Source of the DNA: Sphingobacterium sp. UT-1RO-CII-1
Lineage (GTDB): Bacteria > Bacteroidota > Bacteroidia > Sphingobacteriales > Sphingobacteriaceae
Length of the DNA: 64,000 nt
Reading direction: 5' to 3'
Assembly: GCF_026711005.1 (NCBI RefSeq)
Contig: NZ_JAPPVJ010000003.1
Location: forward strand, 485,568-549,567
Every line of letters begins with the position of its first letter. Position 1 is the first letter of the stretch. Under the pieces are notes generated by a model. The model worked only from the letters and a program-made list of their open reading frames with translations. It was not told the DNA's origin and did no database searches. Positions 36,573 through 45,054 of the stretch are shown piece after piece. The translations under genes and the position numbers were made by a program.

Positions 36573-39500
36573 CTATTTTCCAGCCTGCTCGAAATAATGT
36601 CTGTATTTATTATAAACATCATCAATCTGCTTCTTAACATCGCCATCCGAAAGCTTATCGCCTAAGAATTTATAACTCTGTACAGCAGCTAAACCTGTTC
36701 TTATATTACGAAACTCCATGGAGCCCTTATCGGCAGATATAGCATGGTAATAATCCATGTTCTCACGAATAAACTGTAAATTACGCAACGCTATTTCGTC
36801 TGCTTTTTCTTTCTCACCTACCTCATACATGGCTTCCAAAAGCTGTGCATAACTTAACACCTCCGTCATTAAATATGCGCGCTTCGGCATATTTTCATAA
36901 GCATTTACAACAAGCTTTCTAGCCTTATCTTTCTCACCGGCTCCTAAAAGCTGTTGTGCAGTCTGCCCGTATAATGTACCTACATACATACTTATATAAC
37001 GGTACGAATCTGGGTCTAAGTAAGAAGATTTATTAATATTACCCCAGGCAAATTTATTCATCACATTATCATAAGTCTGGTCTACATTCTCAATAGCCGT
37101 ACGGTCTCCTTCTTTCAATCCAAAATCCACAGGCATCAAGCGATAAGCAAAACCTTCACTTACTAAAAAGCGATCTAAACCTATATAGTTTTCCGTAGGC
37201 GTAGTTATCGTAAAATAAATCGGCCTTTTCCAATTATTATTGGCTAAAATAGACATAATAGACAGCTCAGCACGTGAAACATATTTCATGGGATAAGTCC
37301 AGCGCATTGTATCTGTAATCATGTCTTCCCAATCTTTAGGCACGACATTATTTGCTATAACAGCATCCTTGTCTACCACCAATTCCATTTTATTAGTCGG
37401 CAACAAGTTCACCAATTCCCCTCCTTGCAGCTGCGCCTTATTCTGTGGATTATCAGATAACATAATCTTCAACAAGTCATCCACTTCTACATAGCCCAGT
37501 ATACCGTAATCTTGATAATAGATTACATCACGCACACCATCTTTTACCAGTTCAGGGTCAATATTAATAGGTAAAGCATCTGCGTCGTTTACCTTCTCCA
37601 TCATCTGCCGCATATACCAATCGGCACTTAACAAACTCAGGTTGACAACACGTACATCCGTACGGATTCCCTCCACCTCCTGCGCATACCATAAAGGGTA
37701 TGTGTCATTATCACCATAACTAAACAGAATGGCGTTCGGCGCACAGGATTCTAAGTAATTACGGGCCATATCACGGGCTAATAACTTTTCCGATCGGTTG
37801 TGGTCATCATAATTCTGCGCAATCAATATAACAGGTCCGGCCAATAGTCCCGCAGCAGTAGCAATACCTCCTGCCATCTTTGCATTCACCTTTTTCGACA
37901 AGAAATCAGCTATAGCCAAAACTCCTAAACCTATCCATATACTAAACGCATAGAAAGATCCTGCATAGGCATAATCCCTTTCTCTTGGCTGTAAAGGACT
38001 TTGGTTTAAGTATAGTACAATAGCAATCCCGGTAAAAAAGAAAAGCAAACCCACAACTCCCGCATCACGCTGCCTTCTGCCAAAGTGCCAGAAAGCGCCC
38101 AGCAATCCTAGAATTAAGGGTAGGAAAAAATAAGTATTTCTTGCAGCTTGTGTTTTCTCAGATGTTGGTAGATTGTTCTGCCCCCCAATCATTATATTAT
38201 CAATAGGCTTAATTCCACTGATCCAATTTCCCTCAGTAAATGTTCCTTGACCTTGCTGATCATTCTGCCTACCTGCAAAATTCCAAAGAAAATACCGACC
38301 GTACATATGACCAATCTGGTATCCAAAAAAGAATTTCAAGTTGTGTGCAAAAGTAGGCTTTTCATCGGGACCTAACCCTAAGTATTCTCTGTAATAGTCA
38401 GGATGATCTCCTTTCTCGCTATGTATTCTCGGAAAAATAGTTTCCCTATCATAAGATGCTTTTGTTGCAGTTTTTGCTACGCTATATTTATCTTTATCTT
38501 TCCGATACATCTTACGTCCATCTTCTACTGCTGTAACTTTTGCATCAAAATATTTTCCTTTAAACAGCGGATCATCACCATATTGTTCTCTATTTAAATA
38601 GCTTAAAAAAGTAAACACATTATCCGGATCACTGTTATTCAAAGTTGGGTTTGCTTTAGCACGAATCATTATCATAGCAAAAGAGCTGTATCCGAACAAT
38701 ATAAAAGCTAAGCTGACCAGAGCAATATTCAATAAAGGTTTTACTTTCTTTATAGAATAAAAAATACCGTAAACAAGTCCACCGATAACAAGAATAGCAA
38801 AAAACGCAACTCCATATCCGAAGCCCAACCCTAGAGAATTTACAAAAAACAAATCGAAATAAGCAGCCATTTTAATTGTATACTGTATAACTCCCCACAG
38901 TATCAAAGCCAAAACAACGACTCCCAGTCCTAAAGATTTCAAAATACCAGCACTTGTACTTTCCTTTGTTTTACGGAAATAAATAACTAGTGCGATAGCA
39001 GGTATAACGAGCAGGTTCAACAAGTGCACACCAATTGAAAGCCCCATTACATAAGCTATTAAAACAAGCCATCTATCTGCCTGTGGTTCATCTGCACGTG
39101 CTTCCCATTTTAGAATTGCCCAAAACACAACCGCTGTGCACAGAGAAGACATTGCATAAACTTCTGCTTCTACTGCCGAAAACCAAAAAGTATCTGTAAA
39201 TGCGTAAGCCAAAGCGCCTACTACACCTGCGGCCATAATTAAAAATGTATGCTGCTTACTTACTTCTTGATGTCTATCCGTACCTACAAAAACATTACGA
39301 GCCAAAGCCGTTACTGTCCAGAATAAGAATAAAATAGTAAGCCCACTACAGACAGCAGATCCAACGTTCATCCAAAAAGCTATCCTCGAGCCATCTCCTA
39401 ATGCAAAGTTTGAAAACACATTCTCTATCATCAGAAACAATGGAGCACCAGGCTGGTGAACGATTTGCATTTTATAAGCCGAAGCAATAAACTCTCCACA

Positions 39501-39602
39501 ATCCCACCAACTGGCTGTTCGCTCGACAGTCATCACATATACAAGTGTGGCTATCGCAGCACAAACCCATCCTAAAAGATTGTTTACCTTATTATAACTC
39601 AT
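36573..39602 (-). CDS. DUF2723 membrane protein (mannosyltransferase-like)
   Basis: The 1009-residue protein has about 13-15 membrane helices in the first 600 residues and a soluble, largely helical C-terminal part. The N-terminal half is a DUF2723 domain with the early acidic motif WWDCGEFIASAYKM in the first periplasmic loop and GAPLFLMIENVF, resembling the GT-C fold of protein O-mannosyltransferases. Bacteroidota are known to O-glycosylate secreted proteins, and this family is a candidate for lipid-linked sugar transfer. The C-terminal part (about 700-1000) shows TPR-like helices. It is a monocistronic gene between pyrR and the tRNA-Gln genes. Confidence 0.88.
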   Translation of the reverse strand: MSYNKVNNLLGWVCAAIATLVYVMTVERTASWWDCGEFIASAYKMQIVHQPGAPLFLMIENVFSNFALGDGSRIAFWMNVGSAVCSGLTILFLFWTVTALARNVFVGTDRHQEVSKQHTFLIMAAGVVGALAYAFTDTFWFSAVEAEVYAMSSLCTAVVFWAILKWEARADEPQADRWLVLIAYVMGLSIGVHLLNLLVIPAIALVIYFRKTKESTSAGILKSLGLGVVVLALILWGVIQYTIKMAAYFDLFFVNSLGLGFGYGVAFFAILVIGGLVYGIFYSIKKVKPLLNIALVSLAFILFGYSSFAMIMIRAKANPTLNNSDPDNVFTFLSYLNREQYGDDPLFKGKYFDAKVTAVEDGRKMYRKDKDKYSVAKTATKASYDRETIFPRIHSEKGDHPDYYREYLGLGPDEKPTFAHNLKFFFGYQIGHMYGRYFLWNFAGRQNDQQGQGTFTEGNWISGIKPIDNIMIGGQNNLPTSEKTQAARNTYFFLPLILGLLGAFWHFGRRQRDAGVVGLLFFFTGIAIVLYLNQSPLQPRERDYAYAGSFYAFSIWIGLGVLAIADFLSKKVNAKMAGGIATAAGLLAGPVILIAQNYDDHNRSEKLLARDMARNYLESCAPNAILFSYGDNDTYPLWYAQEVEGIRTDVRVVNLSLLSADWYMRQMMEKVNDADALPINIDPELVKDGVRDVIYYQDYGILGYVEVDDLLKIMLSDNPQNKAQLQGGELVNLLPTNKMELVVDKDAVIANNVVPKDWEDMITDTMRWTYPMKYVSRAELSIMSILANNNWKRPIYFTITTPTENYIGLDRFLVSEGFAYRLMPVDFGLKEGDRTAIENVDQTYDNVMNKFAWGNINKSSYLDPDSYRYISMYVGTLYGQTAQQLLGAGEKDKARKLVVNAYENMPKRAYLMTEVLSYAQLLEAMYEVGEKEKADEIALRNLQFIRENMDYYHAISADKGSMEFRNIRTGLAAVQSYKFLGDKLSDGDVKKQIDDVYNKYRHYFEQAGK

Positions 39603-39805
39603 TATTTCAATTATTAATTATGGTCATCCTAAAATTATGGTTCGAAAATAAGGAATACAAACCGACTATTAAACTATATTTACATATTTTAACCAAACTC
39701 TAACCAAATTCTAAAATTAATCTTCTTACTAAAACAAAAAGAAGAGTAAACAAAAAAAATATTCCATTGAGAATCAATACAAAGTAAATCTTTCTCTCAA
39801 AATGT

Positions 39806-39836
39806 TTTGGAACTACCAAAAACAGCTGTATATTTG
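39806..39836 (+). promoter_or_regulatory. Predicted promoter of the first tRNA-Gln
   Basis: TTTG at 39806-39809 and TATATTTG at 39829-39836, with a 19-base spacer, match both Bacteroidota promoter elements. Transcription would begin about 35 bases before the tRNA. Confidence 0.7.
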
Positions 39837-39877
39837 CATCGTCAAATCAACCAAACGTGGTTAATAACGACAAAGTT

Positions 39878-39948
39878 TGTCCCATAGTATAAGGGTAGTA
39901 CAAGTGATTTTGGTTCATTTAGTCTTGGTTCGAATCCAGGTGGGACAA
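39878..39948 (+). tRNA. tRNA-Gln (anticodon UUG), copy 1
   Basis: The 71-base gene folds into a cloverleaf: acceptor TGTCCCA with TGGGACA, anticodon stem AGTGA with TCATT around the loop TTTTGGT (anticodon TTG), and T stem CTTGG/CCAGG with the loop TTCGAAT. The CCA end is not encoded (ACAA follows). It has its own promoter and is directly followed by a terminator. Confidence 0.97.
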
Positions 39949-39949
39949 C

Positions 39950-39979
39950 AAAAAAGGATGCTGAAGAGCGTCCTTTTTT
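39950..39979 (+). terminator. Terminator of tRNA-Gln copy 1
   Basis: AAAAAAGGATGCT (39950-39962) pairs with AGCGTCCTTTTTT (39967-39979) with one G-T wobble and a GAAG loop, followed by its own T-run. Confidence 0.9.
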
Positions 39980-40086
39980 CGTTTATGAGCATCTCATCTA
40001 AAAAATTTTACTAACTGGTCTATTTTCAAAAAGTTAAGACAATTTATAATTCCTTAACATAGATTTTTTTTTCACAAACATTTGTC

Positions 40087-40094
40087 TACCTTTG
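40087..40094 (+). promoter_or_regulatory. Predicted -7 element of tRNA-Gln copy 2 / prs
   Basis: TACCTTTG, an exact TAnnTTTG match, is placed 42 bases before the second tRNA. No terminator follows that tRNA before prs, so this box probably drives both. Confidence 0.6.
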
Positions 40095-40136
40095 CCCAAA
40101 ATATAAAGACAGGCTCTTTAATATTAATGAAAAACA

Positions 40137-40207
40137 TGTCCCATAGTATAAGGGTAGTACAAGTGATTTTGGTTCATTTAGTCTTGGTTCGAATCCAGGT
40201 GGGACAA
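40137..40207 (+). tRNA. tRNA-Gln (anticodon UUG), copy 2
   Basis: Identical over all 71 bases to copy 1, 188 bases downstream. The 3' side has a T-run (CTTTTTTC) but no hairpin of its own, and prs starts 69 bases later. CCA is not encoded. Confidence 0.97.
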
Positions 40208-40276
40208 CTTTTTTCAATCCGTATAGCAAATAAGTTTAGAATAAATTTCAGTTCAACCAACATAAAATAACGCATA

Positions 40277-41233
40277 ATGCCTTTGCAATTTAACACGGTA
40301 AAACTGTTCGCAGGGTCTGGAACAGTAGAATTAGCAGAAAAAATTTCGAAATCTTACGGTAAGCCACTCGGTGACATGACCTTATCCAAATTCAGCGATG
40401 GAGAAATTCAACCATTTTACAACGAATCAATTCGTGGTAGCGATGTTTTCTTAATTCAGTCCACCAACCAACCCAGCGACAACCTTATCGAGCTTTTATT
40501 AATGATTGATGCTGCAAAACGCGCATCAGCTCATTACATTACCGCTGTCGTACCTTACTTCGGTTACGCTCGTCAAGACAGAAAAGATAAGCCCCGTGTA
40601 GCAATTGGCGCTAAAATGATGGCTAATCTGATAACAGCAGCTGGTGCTCACCGCATCATGACAATGGATTTTCACGCTGCTCAGATCCAAGGCTTTTTTG
40701 ACATTCCTGTCGATCATTTAGATGGTTCAATTATTTTTGTACCTTACATCAAGTCTCTAAACTTGGCCAACTTAACAATAGCATCCCCAGATATGGGCGG
40801 ATCATACCGCGCACGTACATTTGCTAAATTCTTCAATGCCGAAGTAATTATTTGTGACAAACGCCGTAAGCGTGCCAACGAAATTGAATCAATGTCAATC
40901 ATCGGAGATGTAAAAGGACAGGATGTTGTTCTAATCGATGATATCTGTGACACAGCGGGAACCCTTTCTAAAGCAGCAGCATTAATCATGGAAAATGGAG
41001 CTAACTCTGTTAGAGCCGTGTGTACACACGCCGTACTATCAGGAAAAGCATACGAAACAATAGAAAACTCTGTGCTCTCAGAAATGATTGTAACAGACAC
41101 TATACAACTAGATCCAGCAAAAGCTGCCGCTAGTAGTAAAATAAAAGTACTTTCAACAGCCGAATTATTTGGTTCAGCCATAAGAAATGTCAATGAACAT
41201 GGTTCTATCTCTGATTTGTTTGAGATCAAGTAA
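40277..41233 (+). CDS. prs: Ribose-phosphate pyrophosphokinase
   Basis: The 318-residue enzyme makes PRPP from ribose 5-phosphate and ATP. The catalytic region FHAAQIQGFFDIPVDHL and the PRPP-binding loop VLIDDICDTAGT are intact, as is ARQDRK near residue 100. Length is the usual one for class I enzymes. The product feeds the two phosphoribosyltransferases encoded in this window. The gene probably shares a transcript with the second tRNA-Gln and is closed by a 22-bp hairpin. Confidence 0.97.
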   Translation: MPLQFNTVKLFAGSGTVELAEKISKSYGKPLGDMTLSKFSDGEIQPFYNESIRGSDVFLIQSTNQPSDNLIELLLMIDAAKRASAHYITAVVPYFGYARQDRKDKPRVAIGAKMMANLITAAGAHRIMTMDFHAAQIQGFFDIPVDHLDGSIIFVPYIKSLNLANLTIASPDMGGSYRARTFAKFFNAEVIICDKRRKRANEIESMSIIGDVKGQDVVLIDDICDTAGTLSKAAALIMENGANSVRAVCTHAVLSGKAYETIENSVLSEMIVTDTIQLDPAKAAASSKIKVLSTAELFGSAIRNVNEHGSISDLFEIK

Positions 41234-41243
41234 TCAGTTTTCC

Positions 41244-41296
41244 GAATAAAATAAAGAGGTCGAAATTCAGATAGTTTCGACCTCTTTATTTTATTC
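41244..41296 (+). terminator. Terminator of prs
   Basis: A perfect 22-bp inverted repeat (41244-41265 with 41275-41296) with a 9-base loop and A-rich/T-rich outer ends, 10 bases past the stop codon. Confidence 0.9.
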
Positions 41297-41330
41297 AGAG
41301 TTTTATCTTCTTCTTTAGAAAAATTTAGTT

Positions 41331-41338
41331 TAACTTTG
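41331..41338 (+). promoter_or_regulatory. Predicted -7 element of rplY
   Basis: TAACTTTG, an exact TAnnTTTG match, lies 28 bases before the start codon and directly after the prs terminator. Confidence 0.6.
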
Positions 41339-41366
41339 CACCTCAAAATTAATATATATTTATATC

Positions 41367-41963
41367 ATGAAATCAATTGCTATTAGCGGTTCTGTAAGAC
41401 AGAACGTAGGGAAAAGAGATGCAAAAGAATTGCGTTACGAAGGAAATATTCCAGCAGTTCTTTATGGTGGTAGCGAACAAACACACCTTTCTGTATCCGC
41501 AGCTGATTTGAAGCCAGTTCTTTACACTTCTGAAGTTGTATTCGTAGAATTAAACATCGACGGAAAGAAAACAAGAGCTATCGTTCAAGAAGCACAGTTC
41601 CACCCATTAACAGATTTAGTTACACACATCGACTTTTTAGAGTTATTTGATGACAAAGAAGTGTCTATGAATATTCCTGTTAAATTAACAGGTGTATCTC
41701 CAGGTGTTAAAATGGGGGGTAAACTAGTTCAAAAATTACGTAATTTACGTGTTAAAGCATTACCTAACAACTTGCCTCAAAATATTGAAGTTTCTCTAGA
41801 ATCTTTAGAAGTTGGAAAATCTTACCGTGTTGGTAAAGTTCAATTAGAGAACGCAAGAATCCTTAATAACGCAGACGATACAATCGTTTCAGTTATCATG
41901 TCACGTGCTTTACGTCAAGCAGAGCAAGAGGCAGCTAAAGCAGCTAAAGGAACTAAAAAATAA
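41367..41963 (+). CDS. rplY: 50S ribosomal protein L25 / CTC family
   Basis: The 198-residue protein is of the long TL5/CTC type, with the 5S-rRNA-binding beta-barrel (about 1-95, including VGKRDAKELRYEGNIPAVLYG) and a second barrel domain to about 180. It ends in a basic/Ala-rich tail. It binds 5S rRNA in the large subunit. It has its own predicted promoter and terminator. The neighbours tRNA-Gln, prs and pth are a conserved group in the phylum as I know it. Confidence 0.96.
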   Translation: MKSIAISGSVRQNVGKRDAKELRYEGNIPAVLYGGSEQTHLSVSAADLKPVLYTSEVVFVELNIDGKKTRAIVQEAQFHPLTDLVTHIDFLELFDDKEVSMNIPVKLTGVSPGVKMGGKLVQKLRNLRVKALPNNLPQNIEVSLESLEVGKSYRVGKVQLENARILNNADDTIVSVIMSRALRQAEQEAAKAAKGTKK

Positions 41964-41986
41964 GTTCAGCTTTCAAAGCATAACAG

Positions 41987-42015
41987 AAAGGCATCCCATA
42001 TCAGGATGCCTTTTT
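41987..42015 (+). terminator. Terminator of rplY
   Basis: A perfect 10-bp stem (41987-41996 with 42004-42013) with a 7-base loop and a T-run. Confidence 0.88.
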
Positions 42016-42108
42016 ATTTTCCCACTAATTTTACTCATCTGCCACGGCTTTTACCTGTATAGATTTCTTTCCTCAGGCTTAAACACAACAGATTTGGTAT
42101 CTTTTCTT

Positions 42109-42116
42109 TACTTTTG
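42109..42116 (+). promoter_or_regulatory. Predicted -7 element of pth, giving a leaderless transcript
   Basis: TACTTTTG, an exact TAnnTTTG match, ends only 5 bases before the pth ATG at 42122. If used, transcription would begin at or near the start codon. Confidence 0.55.
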
Positions 42117-42121
42117 CAGTT

Positions 42122-42685
42122 ATGAATTATTTGATTGTAGGCTTAGGAAATATCGGCAGAGAATATGCTGACACAAGGCATAATATAGGTTTTATGGTTG
42201 CTGACGAGATCGCTAATCAAGCTGGCACAACTTGGTCATTACTAAAACATGCCTATTATACCGAGTTTAAACAACGCGGACATAATGTTTACGTAATCAA
42301 ACCCACTACTTTTATGAATTTAAGTGGCAAAGCCGTCAATTATTGGATGCAACAATTAAAAGTCCCTATAGAGAATGTGCTCATCATTGTGGATGACCTA
42401 GCTATTCCATTCGGTTCACTCCGCATTAAACCTAAAGGCTCTGCGGCGGGTCATAACGGACTGAAATCAATAGAAATGTTATGTGGCGGACAAAAATACC
42501 CTAGGCTTCGCTTTGGTATCGGAGACAACTACCCGAAAGGGCGTCAAGTGGATTATGTCCTTGGTCCATTTGATCCGGACGAGCAGAAAGATTTACCTGC
42601 GCTTATAGAACATGCCGTAAAAATGACAAACAGTTTCATCAATATCGGCATTGAATTAACAATGACAAATCTAAACACCAAATAG
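42122..42685 (+). CDS. pth: Peptidyl-tRNA hydrolase
   Basis: The 187-residue enzyme recycles peptidyl-tRNA. The family motifs are all present: GLGNIGREYADTRHNIGFM with the catalytic His at about 20, TFMNLSGKAV, VDDLAIPFG and GSAAGHNGLKSI. The start is the ATG at 42122, which gives the family's N-terminus exactly, and it lies immediately after a TAnnTTTG box. Converges on the M56 gene. Confidence 0.97.
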   Translation: MNYLIVGLGNIGREYADTRHNIGFMVADEIANQAGTTWSLLKHAYYTEFKQRGHNVYVIKPTTFMNLSGKAVNYWMQQLKVPIENVLIIVDDLAIPFGSLRIKPKGSAAGHNGLKSIEMLCGGQKYPRLRFGIGDNYPKGRQVDYVLGPFDPDEQKDLPALIEHAVKMTNSFINIGIELTMTNLNTK

Positions 42686-42709
42686 CAATTGAATTGCTAT
42701 TTGGTGTTT
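42673..42709. terminator. Inverted repeat covering the pth stop codon
   Basis: An 18-bp perfect inverted repeat (42673-42690 with 42692-42709) has one central base and overlaps the TAG of pth. It has no following U-run on either strand, so termination efficiency is uncertain. It separates two converging genes. Confidence 0.6.
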
Positions 42710-42718
42710 AAGAAAAAC

Positions 42719-44458
42719 CTAGTTTATTTCTTCAGAGGAGCTTGTTTCTTTCAACTCTTTATTTCGTGAGATTAGAATCACCCCATCTTTCGCTTTCTCT
42801 CCATACAACGCTGCTGCTGCACCATCTCTTAAAATAGAAATAGATTCAATAGTATTAGGATCCATTTCAGACAAATTAGCATTGCTTACCTCCACCCCAT
42901 CAACTACAAATAAAACCTTCTCATTAAGTTTATCTCCTCTCAATTTCACTTTGTTAGCAATATCATTCAGACTCAATATCCTGATACGTCCTGACACCTC
43001 CGAAGTATCTTTAACGCCACGTACAGAAGCTTCACCTTTCTTCACAATAATTCCTTTCCCACTGATCTTAACACCCTCCCCTACATTAGTATCATTTAGA
43101 TCAGAATTCAATCTATCCACTTTTTTCAAACCATCACGTTTAGCCTTTTCTTTTGTCGTAATTTCTATAACACCATTTCTACCATCAACCCCGTACTTAT
43201 CATAAGCCGCTTTATCTTTATAAACATTTACGGAGAACAAATCGTCAGCATTAACATTATAGACATCAAGACTTGTAAGCTGACGCTTTCCATCAATGAA
43301 AATCAAAGGGCTATTTTCTTCTCTCTTAAAGCTAATTTGCGCTGACTTTTTCCCATTCACTAATCTATCAGAAGTCATAACTCCTACCTCACCTAGAGCT
43401 TTCTTTTGACTAGGCACTTCTAGATTATCATTCTTATACCCCTCCACTAATACGTCATTTATAACCTCATCCTTTCTCAACCTTTCCTTCTCTATGCTCT
43501 CAGCATTTTGCTTCTGCTTTGTTGTATCTGCTCCTACTGGTTCTTTAATACGTAATTCCGTTTCCTTTACTAGATCTACGACATTTACAATTTTCTCATC
43601 CGCTTTACTTACTGTAAAAGCTGCTGCAAAAAGAATAACCAAAGGAAGTAAAAACGCATACTTCCCAAGTTCAATTTTACGAGACCGTGATCTGTTCATC
43701 ATCATAATTCGTTTCTTTAGTTGTTTAAAATTAAAATTATTACTCAGCTCCAATGATACTCCTTCCGTCGACACCTTTAATAAGGAATACTGGTAAAGCT
43801 CTTTATTAAGCCCGCTGTCAAGCACTCGCTGATCTGTCAAAAATTCTAAATTTTGCCTAACAGCCCGCCGCATCAACCACACAAATGGATTGTACCAACA
43901 AGCTATAAGCAATATTTCATACACTATGATATCGACACTATGTCGACCCTGCACATGTATAGTTTCATGTTTAAAAACATCGAACAATTCCTCCTCCTCA
44001 TGCTGTGCCTTATGTAAATAAATTTTATTCAGAAAAGAAAAAGGCACAATTGGAAAAACCACATCTCTAAAAGAAAAACCTCGCCAGATATTCGGTACAG
44101 AATGCGCATGTATACGCCACAAACTGAATAATTGCATAATGAACCGAGCTAGAAAAAACAAGAGGCCCAAACTAAAAAACAGAAATATCAAATGTTCTAA
44201 TGTATATATCTTATTCACCTCTTTTTCAAGCACAAGACTAGGCCAGTACGTCAGCAGTTCCCCTACCGGTTCTATAGGTCGCTTAAAAAATGTCGGGATA
44301 TCCAAAAACGGATACAACAAAGAAAACCCCACACCAGTTAGTAAGTAAAGTCTATTTAACCGATAAAACGTGAGGTTTTTCAGCAAAATAAAATACCCAA
44401 GATAAAGTACCATCAACAGCAAATTAACCTGAATTATATATACCAGTAGGCTATCCAT
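42719..44458 (-). CDS. BlaR1/MecR1-like M56 metallopeptidase with two TonB-plug-like repeats
   Basis: The 579-residue membrane protein has about four membrane helices (about 5-25, 37-52, 88-110, 265-283). Its cytoplasmic M56 zinc-protease motif HETIH lies at 164-168. The periplasmic C-terminal part holds two plug-like repeats, FIDGKRQLTSLDVYNVNADD...GVIEITTK and VVDGVEVSNANLSEMDPN...GVILISRN, each with the DG/V-I-TT pattern of TonB-receptor plugs. BlaR1 cuts the repressor BlaI when a signal is bound outside. Here the penicillin-binding sensor is replaced by the plug-like modules, so the signal is unknown. The regulator gene lies 4 bases upstream. Sensor-protease role is by analogy. Confidence 0.88.
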   Translation of the reverse strand: MDSLLVYIIQVNLLLMVLYLGYFILLKNLTFYRLNRLYLLTGVGFSLLYPFLDIPTFFKRPIEPVGELLTYWPSLVLEKEVNKIYTLEHLIFLFFSLGLLFFLARFIMQLFSLWRIHAHSVPNIWRGFSFRDVVFPIVPFSFLNKIYLHKAQHEEEELFDVFKHETIHVQGRHSVDIIVYEILLIACWYNPFVWLMRRAVRQNLEFLTDQRVLDSGLNKELYQYSLLKVSTEGVSLELSNNFNFKQLKKRIMMMNRSRSRKIELGKYAFLLPLVILFAAAFTVSKADEKIVNVVDLVKETELRIKEPVGADTTKQKQNAESIEKERLRKDEVINDVLVEGYKNDNLEVPSQKKALGEVGVMTSDRLVNGKKSAQISFKREENSPLIFIDGKRQLTSLDVYNVNADDLFSVNVYKDKAAYDKYGVDGRNGVIEITTKEKAKRDGLKKVDRLNSDLNDTNVGEGVKISGKGIIVKKGEASVRGVKDTSEVSGRIRILSLNDIANKVKLRGDKLNEKVLFVVDGVEVSNANLSEMDPNTIESISILRDGAAAALYGEKAKDGVILISRNKELKETSSSEEIN

Positions 44459-44462
44459 AAGC

Positions 44463-44825
44463 TTATGATTTATTATTCTTAATCAAATCGATAATTTCTT
44501 CCAGTTCTTTGGAGGATAATTTTTCCTTCTCTACAAAAAAAGAAACCATCTCTTTATACGAGTTTCGAAAATAATCTCCGACAAAGCCATTCATAAATTT
44601 AGCTTTATACTCCACCTCCGAAATCAGAGGCTCATAACGTTTGGCATTCGCATATTTCACAGCTTTAACAAATCCTTTCCGCTCCAGATTACGAATAGTA
44701 GATGCTAAAGTAGTGTAGGGCGGCTTCTCACCTTTTAAATTATCCAGCACTTCCTTAATAAAACCACCACCGATTTGCCAAATTGAAAGCATAGCCTCCT
44801 CCTCTTGTATAGTTAACTTTTCCAT
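44463..44825 (-). CDS. BlaI/MecI/CopY family repressor
   Basis: The 120-residue protein is a winged-helix repressor of the BlaI type: LTIQEEEAMLSIWQIGGGF at the N-terminus, then the DNA-reading helix YTTLASTIRNLERKGFV. The C-terminal helices serve dimerisation and contain the site that M56 proteases cut in the family. The start lies 15 bases after the predicted transcription start, and a perfect dyad overlaps its promoter. Two-gene unit with the M56 protease downstream. Confidence 0.95.
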   Translation of the reverse strand: MEKLTIQEEEAMLSIWQIGGGFIKEVLDNLKGEKPPYTTLASTIRNLERKGFVKAVKYANAKRYEPLISEVEYKAKFMNGFVGDYFRNSYKEMVSFFVEKEKLSSKELEEIIDLIKNNKS

Positions 44826-44845
44826 TTTTAAAAACTTAAACTAAA

Positions 44846-44876
44846 CAAGTCTACGAAAAATTCGTAATAAAACAAA
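44846..44876 (-). promoter_or_regulatory. Promoter with embedded dyad, candidate BlaI operator
   Basis: On the minus strand, TTTG (44876-44873), a 19-base spacer and TAGACTTG (44853-44846, one mismatch to TAnnTTTG) form a promoter. A perfect inverted repeat TACGAA-AAA-TTCGTA at 44852-44866 lies in the spacer and touches the -7 box, the right place for autorepression by the BlaI-like regulator. Confidence 0.55.
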
Positions 44877-45026
44877 GTGAATATTTATATTTTTATCGTA
44901 TATTGGCTGATTCTGTGAGTATACACAAGCACCTAACCCATAAATTAAAAGTCAAAAACCCGCCTAGTTATGACGGATTTGTGTCATTTAAATTCAAAGG
45001 TGATATTAACTTAACAGTGTTTTTTA

Positions 45027-45034
45027 TACATTTG
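45027..45034 (+). promoter_or_regulatory. Predicted -7 element of gltA
   Basis: TACATTTG, an exact TAnnTTTG match, 20 bases before the gltA ATG. Confidence 0.6.
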
Positions 45035-45054
45035 TAGAAACTAGATAATTAAAT

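Noticed and set aside
39878..40207. tRNA-Gln repeats as attachment sites of an integrated element
   Set aside because: No integrase or cargo lies between or near the copies; the 188-base gap contains only a terminator and a promoter. Tandem duplication explains them.
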